From assembly GCA_937871145.1 (NCBI GenBank), contig CALMXN010000068.1:1-8482 (forward strand): a stretch of DNA of 8,482 bases, in the 5' to 3' direction. The notes beneath the pieces are model-generated. The model did not search any database, was not told the origin of the DNA, and was given only the letters and a program-made list of their open reading frames with translations. Made by a program: the position numbers and the translations under genes. Positions 1 to 6,078 of the stretch are shown here, in pieces; within the stretch, counting starts at the first letter, position 1, and each line of letters begins with the position of its first letter. This DNA is from an uncultured Clostridia bacterium (GTDB lineage: Bacteria; Bacillota; Clostridia; Oscillospirales; Ruminococcaceae).

Positions 1-996
1 GGCTTTTCTGCCGGCGATATTGAACTTATCAATTCCATTCCGGAAGCTTTGTCAGTGACAGAAAGAGTATGCTCATCTGTCAATGTCGGCTCAACAAAAA
101 CAGGTATAAACCTTGATGCCTGCAAGCTTATGGGACATATAGTCAAAAAATCAGCAGAAATTACTGTCGATAAGGCTTGTTTCGGTGCAGCAAAGCTTGT
201 TGTATTCTGCAATGCTGTTGAAGACAATCCTTTTATGGCTGGTGCATTCCACGGCGTCGGTGAACCTGACTGTATGATTAATGTCGGAGTTTCAGGCCCT
301 GGTGTTGTTCGTTCAGCTCTCGCAAAATATCCTGACGCTAATATTACAGAAATTTCTGATATAATTAAGAAAACTTCTTATAAAATAACAAGAGTAGGTC
401 AGCTTGTTGGTGTTACAGCTTCTGAACGTCTTGGCGTTCCATTCGGAATAGTTGACTTATCATTGGCACCAACTCCAGCAGTCGGCGACAGTGTTGCTCA
501 TATTCTTGAAGAAATCGGACTTGAACAGTGTGGTACTCACGGAACAACCGCAACACTTGCATTACTTAACGATGCAGTTAAAAAAGGTGGCGTAATGGCT
601 TGCTCGAGAATCGGCGGACTTTCAGGTGCATTTATCCCTGTTTCTGAAGATGCAGGTATGATTGCCGCTGCAAAGAGCGGTTGCCTTTCAATTGAAAAGC
701 TTGAAGCTATGACAGCTGTCTGCTCAGTAGGACTTGATATGATAGTTGTACCAGGTGATATTACTGAGGATACAATTGCTGCAATTATTGCCGATGAAGC
801 TGCAATCGGTATGGTAAACTGCAAGACTACTGCTGTAAGAATCATCCCTGCAATAGGCAAGGGGGTTGGTGATGAACTTGACTGGGGCGGACTTTTCGGA
901 TGTGGCCCTGTAATGAAAATAAATTACAATTCGCCATCAAAATTTATCAATCGTGGAGGACAGATTCCAGCACCTCTCCACAGCCTTAAGAATTAA
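1..996 (+). CDS. UPF0210 / DUF711 (PFL-like) family protein, 3' part
   Basis: This gene enters from the left edge in frame 1, and 331 residues up to a TAA stop are visible. Full-length members are about 450 residues, so roughly the first 120 are missing. A TTG at 49 is not the real start, because the frame is open and conserved upstream of it (SIPEAL just before it). Family signatures are easy to read: [93 protein letters not shown], and the C-terminal [14 protein letters not shown]. The family is known to resemble the barrel fold of pyruvate formate-lyase and ribonucleotide reductase, but its biochemical role is not established and I assign none. In many Firmicutes the gene follows a small ACT-domain (UPF0237) gene, which would lie outside this window. 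A terminator right after the stop separates it from the ATPase operon. Family assignment is very secure; function is unknown. Confidence 0.95.
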   Translation, partial: GFSAGDIELINSIPEALSVTERVCSSVNVGSTKTGINLDACKLMGHIVKKSAEITVDKACFGAAKLVVFCNAVEDNPFMAGAFHGVGEPDCMINVGVSGPGVVRSALAKYPDANITEISDIIKKTSYKITRVGQLVGVTASERLGVPFGIVDLSLAPTPAVGDSVAHILEEIGLEQCGTHGTTATLALLNDAVKKGGVMACSRIGGLSGAFIPVSEDAGMIAAAKSGCLSIEKLEAMTAVCSVGLDMIVVPGDITEDTIAAIIADEAAIGMVNCKTTAVRIIPAIGKGVGDELDWGGLFGCGPVMKINYNSPSKFINRGGQIPAPLHSLKN

Positions 997-1000
997 TCAT

Positions 1001-1026
1001 AAAAACCTCTTTTCCAAGAGGTTTTT
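1001..1026 (+). terminator. Intrinsic terminator of the UPF0210 gene
   Basis: A perfect 11-bp inverted repeat (AAAAACCTCTT at 1001-1011 and AAGAGGTTTTT at 1016-1026) encloses a TTCC tetraloop and continues in a T at 1027. It starts 4 bases after the UPF0210 stop codon. The A-run on the left and T-run on the right could in principle stop transcription from either side, but no gene points leftward here. Confidence 0.92.
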
Positions 1027-1102
1027 TATCTGTTAATTGGTTATATTATTAATAAAAATACGGGCATTAAATTAATGGGAAATATATAATAGTTTTATTG
1101 TG

Positions 1103-1116
1103 TTTTTAGCTAAAAA
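1103..1116. repeat. 14-bp perfect palindrome in the ATPase upstream region
   Basis: TTTTTAGCTAAAAA is a perfect dyad 39 bases upstream of the -35 element of the predicted ATPase promoter. It has no long T-run placed to make it a convincing terminator. It could be an operator half-site pair or a chance product of A+T-rich sequence. No regulator family can be named from it. Confidence 0.3.
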
Positions 1117-1154
1117 TAGTTTTAAGAAGTATAAAATTATCCCTATATTTACTA

Positions 1155-1183
1155 TTGATAAAATTTGTTACTGGGTATATTAT
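1155..1183 (+). promoter_or_regulatory. Predicted sigma-A-type promoter of the V-ATPase operon
   Basis: TTGATA at 1155-1160 (one mismatch to TTGACA) is followed after 17 bases by TATTAT at 1178-1183 (one mismatch to TATAAT). Transcription would begin near 1189-1191, giving a leader of about 90 bases before the first ATPase gene. This is the best-spaced pair in the gap. A perfect TATAAT also occurs at 1085-1090, but only a poor -35 match lies upstream of it. The assignment is from pattern only. Confidence 0.5.
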
Positions 1184-1191
1184 GTATAAGT

Positions 1192-1233
1192 AGCAAAGGG
1201 GCTCGACTTATGTCGTTGCTCTTTTGTTTTTTT
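1192..1233 (+). terminator. Terminator-like hairpin in the ATPase leader (possible attenuator)
   Basis: The 1192-1202 arm (AGCAAAGGGGC) pairs with 1218-1228 (GCTCTTTTGTT) using several G-U pairs. After a small T/TT internal loop, CGAC 1204-1207 pairs with GTCG 1212-1215 around a TTAT loop. Seven Ts (1227-1233) close the structure. It lies between the predicted promoter and the first ATPase gene, so it could act as an attenuator, end a short RNA, or simply protect the 5' end of the mRNA. On the opposite strand it is not followed by a T-run. The structure is seen directly; its role is inferred. Confidence 0.5.
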
Positions 1234-1260
1234 AAAGTATTTAACATAAAAAAGATATAG
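1210..1260 (+). CDS. Possible 16-codon leader peptide
   Basis: An ATG at 1210 opens a 16-codon frame (MSLLFCFFKVFNIKKI) that ends with TAG at 1258-1260, 21 bases before the first ATPase start. AAAGGGG at 1195-1201, 8 bases upstream of the ATG, would be a good ribosome binding site. That site and the start codon are both inside the terminator-like hairpin, and the first codons cover its right arm and T-run. A ribosome loading here would therefore melt the hairpin. The peptide is hydrophobic with a basic tail. The purine-rich arm of a terminator can mimic a ribosome binding site by chance, so this may not be a gene. Confidence 0.22.
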   Translation: MSLLFCFFKVFNIKKI

Positions 1261-1281
1261 TTTTAATAAGGAGAGACCAAT

Positions 1282-1593
1282 ATGGAGAACCTGATAAACA
1301 GAATTCTCGAAATAGATGAGGATGCAAAGAAAAAGCTCGACAATGCATATAAAAAGAAAAGCGATATACTTTGCGACGCTGAAAAGCAGGAAGATCAGAT
1401 TAAAGAAGACGTTTTAAAAAGAGTTAACGGTCGTGTTGAAAAGGTCGAGGAATTTGAACAATCCAATGCTGATGAAAAGCTTGCTGAGCTTGCGAAGAAA
1501 ACAGCAGAGGAAATTTCTGCTCTTGACAACACCTACAATGAAAATCACGATAAGTGGGAAGATGAAATTTGCAGAAACATTATCCCAAGCTAA
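1282..1593 (+). CDS. atpH: V-type ATPase peripheral stalk subunit H (G/NtpF-like)
   Basis: The product is a 103-residue, highly charged, almost wholly helical protein. Long runs of Lys and Glu with spaced Leu, Ile and Val suggest a coiled coil across most of its length. In V/A-type ATPases this small subunit (NtpF in Enterococcus, G in Thermus, H in archaea) pairs with subunit E to form the peripheral stalks that hold the A3B3 head still against the membrane subunit I. Sequence conservation in the family is low. The call rests on size, coiled-coil character and position as first gene of a complete-looking V-ATPase operon, and that position matches ntpF in E. hirae. The ATG start is fixed by AAGGAG at 1268-1273, 8 bases upstream. 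The next gene starts 36 bases after the stop. No other function fits this context better. Confidence 0.82.
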   Translation: MENLINRILEIDEDAKKKLDNAYKKKSDILCDAEKQEDQIKEDVLKRVNGRVEKVEEFEQSNADEKLAELAKKTAEEISALDNTYNENHDKWEDEICRNIIPS

Positions 1594-1629
1594 CCTATAA
1601 AAATTTTTTCTCAGAAATAAGGTGAAAAT

Positions 1630-2670
1630 ATGCTGGAAAGCTTTTCAACTAAAGCAACATTAACGAAAATTCACGCCAAGCACGGAAAAATGCTTACCAA
1701 GCAGAATTACACAGAGCTTCTTAATAAACAAAGCGTTAGTGAAGTTGCCGAGTACCTTAAAAAGAACACAAGATACAGTGATATTCTTGAAAATATAGAT
1801 ACAAACACAGTACACAGAGGATTGCTTGAAACATTAATAAGAAGAAAGAACTTTGATACTTATGTTGAGCTTTGCAAGTTCCAGCATCTTGATAAGATTT
1901 CTTTCTTTAATTACGAGGTAATGAGAGAAGAAGTTGAGCAGATTTTAAGCTGTATTCTTCACATCAACGCCAATAAGTCTGACGATTATATTTCAACATT
2001 ACCTGGCTATCTGATTTCTCATGCGTCTTTTGATATGCTTGCGCTTGCTAAATCAAGGAGCTTTAAGGACTTGCTCAAGGTAGTAAGGCACACTGACTAC
2101 TACGATGCATTAAAGAATGTTAATCCTGATGAAAACGGTCAGGTTGATTTTCTTAGATGCGAGGTTCTTTTAAGAACACAGCTCTATAAGAAAATGTTTG
2201 AACTTATCGATAAGGACTTTGACGGGAATGTTGCCAAAGAGCTTAAAAGAAGTGTAAGTATTCAGATCGATATGATTAACTTTATCAATTCATACAGACT
2301 CAAGGCTTACTTCAATGCTGATGTGGGAACCATAAAGCAGAATATGTTCCCGTTTTATGGAAGAATAAGCAAGAAGCAGATGTTTGCTTACTATGAAGCA
2401 AGTGGAAAAGAAGAAATGCTTGATATGTTCAAGAAAACAATTTATGCACGACAGCTTGATGGAATTGATCCTGATATTGTTGAACACAATATGTTCGAGA
2501 TCAGATACAAGGCAGCAAGAGTATCACTTAAAAATGCTCAGACAGCGCCTGTTGCTCTATTTTCTTTTATTTATTTGTGCGATATTGAAGCTATGAATAT
2601 TATAAGTATTATTGAAGGAATACGATACAAATCCACGCCAAGCTTTATTGAAAAATTATTGATTATTTAA
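1630..2670 (+). CDS. atpC: V-type ATPase subunit C (d / AC39 family)
   Basis: The 346-residue product is of normal length for the V-ATPase AC39/C family (NtpC in Enterococcus, d in eukaryotes). This soluble, all-helical funnel sits on the cytoplasmic face of the c-ring and joins it to the central stalk subunits D and F, so it transmits rotation. Recognisable parts are the N-terminal helical segment, with SVSEVAEYLKKNTRYSDIL around residues 35-53, and the C-terminal segment around EAMNIISIIEGIRYKSTPSF, where the family usually reads N(I/L)xxIxxGxR. No membrane segment is seen. The ATG has AAGGTG 5 bases upstream. The next gene begins 13 bases after the stop, so the two are probably translationally linked. 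In the E. hirae operon this gene lies after K and E; here it precedes I. Confidence 0.92.
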   Translation: MLESFSTKATLTKIHAKHGKMLTKQNYTELLNKQSVSEVAEYLKKNTRYSDILENIDTNTVHRGLLETLIRRKNFDTYVELCKFQHLDKISFFNYEVMREEVEQILSCILHINANKSDDYISTLPGYLISHASFDMLALAKSRSFKDLLKVVRHTDYYDALKNVNPDENGQVDFLRCEVLLRTQLYKKMFELIDKDFDGNVAKELKRSVSIQIDMINFINSYRLKAYFNADVGTIKQNMFPFYGRISKKQMFAYYEASGKEEMLDMFKKTIYARQLDGIDPDIVEHNMFEIRYKAARVSLKNAQTAPVALFSFIYLCDIEAMNIISIIEGIRYKSTPSFIEKLLII

Positions 2671-2683
2671 GAGGGGTGAGAAG

Positions 2684-4639
2684 ATGGCAATTGAAAAAAT
2701 GTTATTGGTCAACATAGCGGGACTAATGAAGAATCTTGACGAAGTTCTCCTGAAATGTTGCCAGAGCAAATGTTTTCATATGGAACTTGCGGTTCACTCA
2801 ACTAATCAGGGAGGTACTGGGTTTGAATTATTAAATGAAGATAATCCATATTCAGTTATTCTGAGAAAGCTAATAAATCTTGGGCAGAACTTAAAAATAG
2901 ATTTTAAGAAGCTTGACTATTCCGAAATCCATATTAATGACGTTACGGATATTGATACAAAGATTACGGATATCCAGCGTAAATATAATGAATACAACGC
3001 CGGACTTCAGAATCTTAACATGGACATTTCAGAACAGTCGCAGGCAATTACACAGCTTACTCATATGGCAAACCTGAACACAAACTTTGAACGCCTGTTT
3101 GCTTGTGAACACGTAAAGGTAAGAGTAGGTAAGCTACCGGTCGATAGCTATCCAAAGCTTTCGTATTATGATGACAAGGATTTCTTCTTTGTACCATTTG
3201 AGAACGGTACAAGCTACATCTGGGGCCTGTATTTCGCACCAAACTCATCAATTGTTCTGGTGGATGAAATATTCAGATCCTTGTATTTTGAAAGAGTCCG
3301 AGTCCCAGACTTTGTAAAGGGTACACCAAAAACTGCTTATGATGAGCTTAACAATGCTATAACAAACGAGAAGGAAACCACCGAAGAATTACTTCTCAGG
3401 ATTGAAAAGCTTAAAGCTGACAATGAAGAATACTTAAATCAGGCATTTGTAAAACTGAAATATCTTAATGATACTTTTGAGCTTAGAAGAAATGTCGCAG
3501 CCGTAAACGGAAAATTCTATATCACAGGATTTGTTCCTGAAAAGGATTCTGTGAACTTTGACAAGATATTTGATGAGATGCAGACTGTTTCTGTTGTAAT
3601 GAATCCACCTGATACAGACTCACAGATTGCACCACCGACAAAGCTTAAAAACGGCTTCTTCTCAAATCCATTTACAATGCTTGTTGAGATGTACGGACTT
3701 CCATCATATAACGGAATCAACCCGACAGCCTTCTTTGCATTGACATATACATTACTTTTCGGACTTATGTTCGGTGATATGGGACAGGGCTTTGTTCTTT
3801 TAGTAGTAGGACTGCTTATCTCAAAGCTGAAAAAGAATCCGGCGGGCGGAATAGTTTCCCGAGTCGGAATTTCAAGTATGTTCTTCGGATTTATATACGG
3901 TTCGGTATTTGGATTTGAAGATGTCCTTGATCCTGTTTATAAGGTTCTTGGCTTTGGAGGAAAACCTCTTGAGGTCTTCAAACAAACAAACTTTATTCTT
4001 CTCGGTGCGGTTGCACTCGGCGCGGTATTGATAACAATTTCGATTGTTCTTAATATAATTCTTGGCTTCAAGCAAAAGAACTTTGAAAAAGCGATATTTG
4101 GATGTAACGGACTTGTTGGTTTGACATTCTATCTTTCAGTAGTAATCGGCGCAGCCTTGCAGTTACTTGAAGGAATAAAGGTATTCACACCACTATACGT
4201 CATCTTCCTTGTTGTAATCCCATTGCTCTTGATGTTCTTCAGAACTCCGCTTTCAAATTACGTCAAGTATAAGAAAACGCACGCGGATGATGAAGAATCC
4301 GAAGGAATCGGTTCCTTCATCGCAGAAAACTTCTTTGAACTTTTTGAATTCATGCTAAGTTATGTAACAAACACAATGTCATTCCTCAGGGTCGGCGGAT
4401 TTATTCTTTCCCACGCTGGTATGATGCTGGTTGTTATGACACTTGCAGAAAGTGTTTCAAAAGGAGCATCACCGTTTGTTGTCATCATAGGAAATGCCTT
4501 TGTTATGGCAATGGAAGGTATGATTGTAGCAATTCAGTCCATACGTCTTGAGTTCTACGAAATATTCTCACGTTTCTATGAAGGGGACGGAAAACCATTC
4601 TTACCGGTCAGAGTAAACCTCGACACCGATATTGAATAG
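2684..4639 (+). CDS. atpI: V-type ATPase membrane subunit I (a subunit)
   Basis: The 651-residue product has the typical length and two-part build of subunit I (NtpI; a/Vph1 in eukaryotes). Residues 1 to about 340 are a soluble cytoplasmic arm with helical stretches (about 85-130 and 215-265) that binds the peripheral stalks. The rest has about eight membrane helices, roughly 348-362, 365-381, 395-410, 435-461, 470-494, 501-519, 549-585 and 597-620. Family motifs include LLFGLMFGDMGQG (357-369) and FFGFIYGSVFG (400-410). The ion-channel arginines are visible: Arg569 in SFLRVGGF and Arg621 in IQSIRLEF. These match the two essential arginines of TM7 and TM8 that face the c-ring glutamate. The ATG is preceded by AGGGGTG at 5 bases. 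The protein forms the two half-channels that feed ions to the rotor. Confidence 0.97.
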   Translation: MAIEKMLLVNIAGLMKNLDEVLLKCCQSKCFHMELAVHSTNQGGTGFELLNEDNPYSVILRKLINLGQNLKIDFKKLDYSEIHINDVTDIDTKITDIQRKYNEYNAGLQNLNMDISEQSQAITQLTHMANLNTNFERLFACEHVKVRVGKLPVDSYPKLSYYDDKDFFFVPFENGTSYIWGLYFAPNSSIVLVDEIFRSLYFERVRVPDFVKGTPKTAYDELNNAITNEKETTEELLLRIEKLKADNEEYLNQAFVKLKYLNDTFELRRNVAAVNGKFYITGFVPEKDSVNFDKIFDEMQTVSVVMNPPDTDSQIAPPTKLKNGFFSNPFTMLVEMYGLPSYNGINPTAFFALTYTLLFGLMFGDMGQGFVLLVVGLLISKLKKNPAGGIVSRVGISSMFFGFIYGSVFGFEDVLDPVYKVLGFGGKPLEVFKQTNFILLGAVALGAVLITISIVLNIILGFKQKNFEKAIFGCNGLVGLTFYLSVVIGAALQLLEGIKVFTPLYVIFLVVIPLLLMFFRTPLSNYVKYKKTHADDEESEGIGSFIAENFFELFEFMLSYVTNTMSFLRVGGFILSHAGMMLVVMTLAESVSKGASPFVVIIGNAFVMAMEGMIVAIQSIRLEFYEIFSRFYEGDGKPFLPVRVNLDTDIE

Positions 4640-4640
4640 A

Positions 4641-4672
4641 TTAATTTGATTTTATTTTTGGAGGAAATTATT
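4641..4672 (+). promoter_or_regulatory. AU-rich translation initiation region and RBS of atpK
   Basis: The gap holds a T-rich, almost G-free stretch (4641-4659), then GGAGGA at 4660-4665, 7 bases before ATG 4673. This strong and unstructured site sets the start at 4673 rather than the in-frame TTG at 4646, which has no ribosome binding site. It may help raise output of the ring subunit, which is needed in many copies per complex. Confidence 0.55.
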
Positions 4673-5104
4673 ATGTTTATATTTTTATTACCTTTAGCAG
4701 CAGTTATTATGTTGGCAATGCCACTTGTTCCAGTAATAAGAGGAAAAAAATCAGGTAAAAAAGCAAAGAACGCTATTTTGTTTAACCTTTGTGCTTTCTT
4801 TGGTGTAGCAGCAATCGCAGTTATCATCCCAATGGGTGGTTTCGTTAGCGCTGAAGCAACAGATGCTGTTTCAAAAACAATCGGCACAGGTGCTGGTCTT
4901 GGCTACCTTGCAGCAGCTCTTGTAACAGGTATGTCATCAATCGGTGCTGGTATTGCCGTAGCAGCAGCAGCTCCTGCAGCAATCGGTGCAGTAGCAGAAG
5001 AACCTAAGTCATTCGTTAAATCACTTATCTTCGTTGCTCTTGGTGAAGGTGTTGCTCTTTACGGACTTCTTATTTCAATCCTTATTATCGGCGCTCTTAA
5101 ATAA
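4673..5104 (+). CDS. atpK: V-type ATPase rotor proteolipid, subunit K (c subunit)
   Basis: The 143-residue, very hydrophobic product is the c-ring subunit (NtpK). Four membrane segments can be seen, about 2-23, 34-60, 74-105 and 115-140. The last two form the classic c hairpin: a Gly/Ala-rich helix with GTGAGLGYLAAALV and SSIGAGIAVAAA, a short polar loop AEEPK (108-112), and a helix with the ion-carrying Glu125 in ALGEGVALYG. The first two segments carry no acidic residue and are joined by a basic loop, GKKSGKKAKN (24-33). Segment 2 ends in GGFVSA-EATD and resembles a signal peptide with a signal peptidase I site after residue 60. Cutting there would leave an 83-residue two-helix subunit. The Gln and the Ser/Thr after Glu that often mark Na+ rings are Val96 and Gly126 here. 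It lies between I and F as expected. Confidence 0.95.
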   Translation: MFIFLLPLAAVIMLAMPLVPVIRGKKSGKKAKNAILFNLCAFFGVAAIAVIIPMGGFVSAEATDAVSKTIGTGAGLGYLAAALVTGMSSIGAGIAVAAAAPAAIGAVAEEPKSFVKSLIFVALGEGVALYGLLISILIIGALK

Positions 5105-5127
5105 AAACAGGAATAAGGGATTAATTT

Positions 5128-5436
5128 ATGCAGTTTTATGTTATAAGCGATAATATAGATACACAGATGGGTATGCGTCTTGCTGGCATTGAAGGCGTCG
5201 TAGTGCACGAGGCTAAAGAAGTTATCGAAGCACTCGAAGATTGTGTCAAAAATGAAAACATCGGTATAGTTTTAATGACAGAAAAGCTCATAAAGCTATG
5301 TGATGAACAGGTTTCTGCCATGAAGCTGAGCCAGAGGCGTCCACTTATCGTTGAAATTCCTGACCGTCACGCAACAAGCCAGATAACAACAGCAATATCA
5401 CGCTATGTTCAGGAATCCATAGGTATCAAGATATAA
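5128..5436 (+). CDS. atpF: V-type ATPase central stalk subunit F (NtpG)
   Basis: The 102-residue product matches the usual length of V/A-type subunit F (NtpG in Enterococcus), a small Rossmann-like protein that binds subunit D in the rotating central stalk and modulates ATPase activity. Family marks are IDTQMGMRLAGIEG (10-23, usually DxDTxxGFRLAGI), GIVLMTEKL (46-54) and RPLIVEIPD (71-79). The ATG has AAGGGA 7 bases upstream. It starts 23 bases after atpK and ends 16 bases before atpE, all in one transcription unit. It should not be confused with the F-type atpF (b subunit), which shares only the name. Confidence 0.95.
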   Translation: MQFYVISDNIDTQMGMRLAGIEGVVVHEAKEVIEALEDCVKNENIGIVLMTEKLIKLCDEQVSAMKLSQRRPLIVEIPDRHATSQITTAISRYVQESIGIKI

Positions 5437-5452
5437 CTTCGGGAGGGTAAGA

Positions 5453-6052
5453 ATGAGTACAGAAAAAGAAAAACTGGGGCGTTTTGCTAAAGCTGTCGAT
5501 GATGATGTAAATGTCCAGATAGATGAAATTTTAAAACAAGCTGAAATCTCCCGTGATGAAATAATTGAAAAGGCTAATGATGAGTCACTTTATGAGGCTT
5601 ATGATAAAATCAAGGACGAAATAAAGAAAATCTCAAACAAGTACGTTAAAATCGTTTCAAAGGCTGAGCTTGACAATAAGCGTGAAATTCTTCTCCATCG
5701 TGAAAAGATTGCAAATCAGGTTATTGATAATGTTAAGAACAAGCTTATTGATTTCACAACAACAGATAAATATGGCAAGTATCTTGTTAAGCTTGTAGAA
5801 AATGAAATTTCAGATGGTGCAGATGTCAACGATATAGTTGTATATATTTCTGAAAATGACATGAAGCTATCAAAGGATATTAAAAAAGCAGTTTCAGAAG
5901 ATCTGAAAATTGAAACAAAAGAGAATATCAGAATAGGTGGCTTGAGTATTTACTCAGTAAAGGAAAATGTCATTAAGGATAATACATTTGATTCTGCACT
6001 TGATGAACAGAAGTACAAGTTTAATAACAGTACCTGCTTAAGACTCAATTAG
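5453..6052 (+). CDS. atpE: V-type ATPase peripheral stalk subunit E
   Basis: The 199-residue product has the normal length of subunit E (NtpE). Residues 1 to about 98 form a long charged helix that pairs with subunit H in the peripheral stalk. Residues 100-199 form the globular domain that caps subunit B. The C-terminal part keeps the family pattern, with IGGLSIYS (161-168) followed by DNTFDSALDEQ (176-186), where the family usually has GG near a strand and DNTFxxRL. The ATG is preceded by GGGAGGG at 5 bases. It sits directly before the catalytic A gene; in E. hirae it lies next to K and C instead. The name atpE here is the V-type usage and is unrelated to the F-type c subunit. Confidence 0.93.
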   Translation: MSTEKEKLGRFAKAVDDDVNVQIDEILKQAEISRDEIIEKANDESLYEAYDKIKDEIKKISNKYVKIVSKAELDNKREILLHREKIANQVIDNVKNKLIDFTTTDKYGKYLVKLVENEISDGADVNDIVVYISENDMKLSKDIKKAVSEDLKIETKENIRIGGLSIYSVKENVIKDNTFDSALDEQKYKFNNSTCLRLN

Positions 6053-6064
6053 ACTTCTCAATTT

Positions 6065-6073
6065 AAGAGGTGA
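6065..6073 (+). promoter_or_regulatory. Ribosome binding site that decides the atpA TTG start
   Basis: AAGAGGTGA lies 5 bases upstream of TTG 6079. It includes the alternative GTG 6070-6072, so that GTG cannot use it. Only weak purines precede the GTG, which argues for the TTG start. Confidence 0.7.
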
Positions 6074-6078
6074 AGGTT

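Noticed and set aside
537..860. Open frame on the - strand inside the UPF0210 gene
   Set aside because: It is antisense to highly conserved coding sequence, has no ribosome binding site and resembles no family.
1085..1090. Perfect TATAAT as the main ATPase promoter
   Set aside because: Only a weak -35 match (CGGGCA at 18-base spacing) lies upstream, and perfect hexamers are expected by chance in such A+T-rich sequence. Kept as an alternative in the leader finding.
1029..1281. A known riboswitch (for example a Na+-sensing leader) before the operon
   Set aside because: The idea suits a V-ATPase, but I cannot match any aptamer consensus by eye and the sequence upstream of the hairpin is mostly unstructured A+T.
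1597..1610. A-run followed by T-run after atpH as a terminator
   Set aside because: It has no G/C in the stem and no usable loop, and the following gene is clearly in the same operon.
2384..2596. Second + strand frame inside atpC
   Set aside because: It lies wholly within the confident AC39-family gene and has no ribosome binding site or recognisable motif.
4646..4672. Upstream TTG start for atpK, adding 9 residues
   Set aside because: No ribosome binding site precedes it, and the extension runs through the strong GGAGGA site that serves ATG 4673.
4576..4887. Open frame on the - strand across the atpI/atpK junction
   Set aside because: It overlaps two well-identified genes and its hydrophobic product mirrors the membrane helices of the + strand.
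6070..6078. GTG start for atpA
   Set aside because: The GTG is part of the ribosome binding site AAGAGGTGA; TTG 6079 is correctly spaced and gives the family N-terminus.
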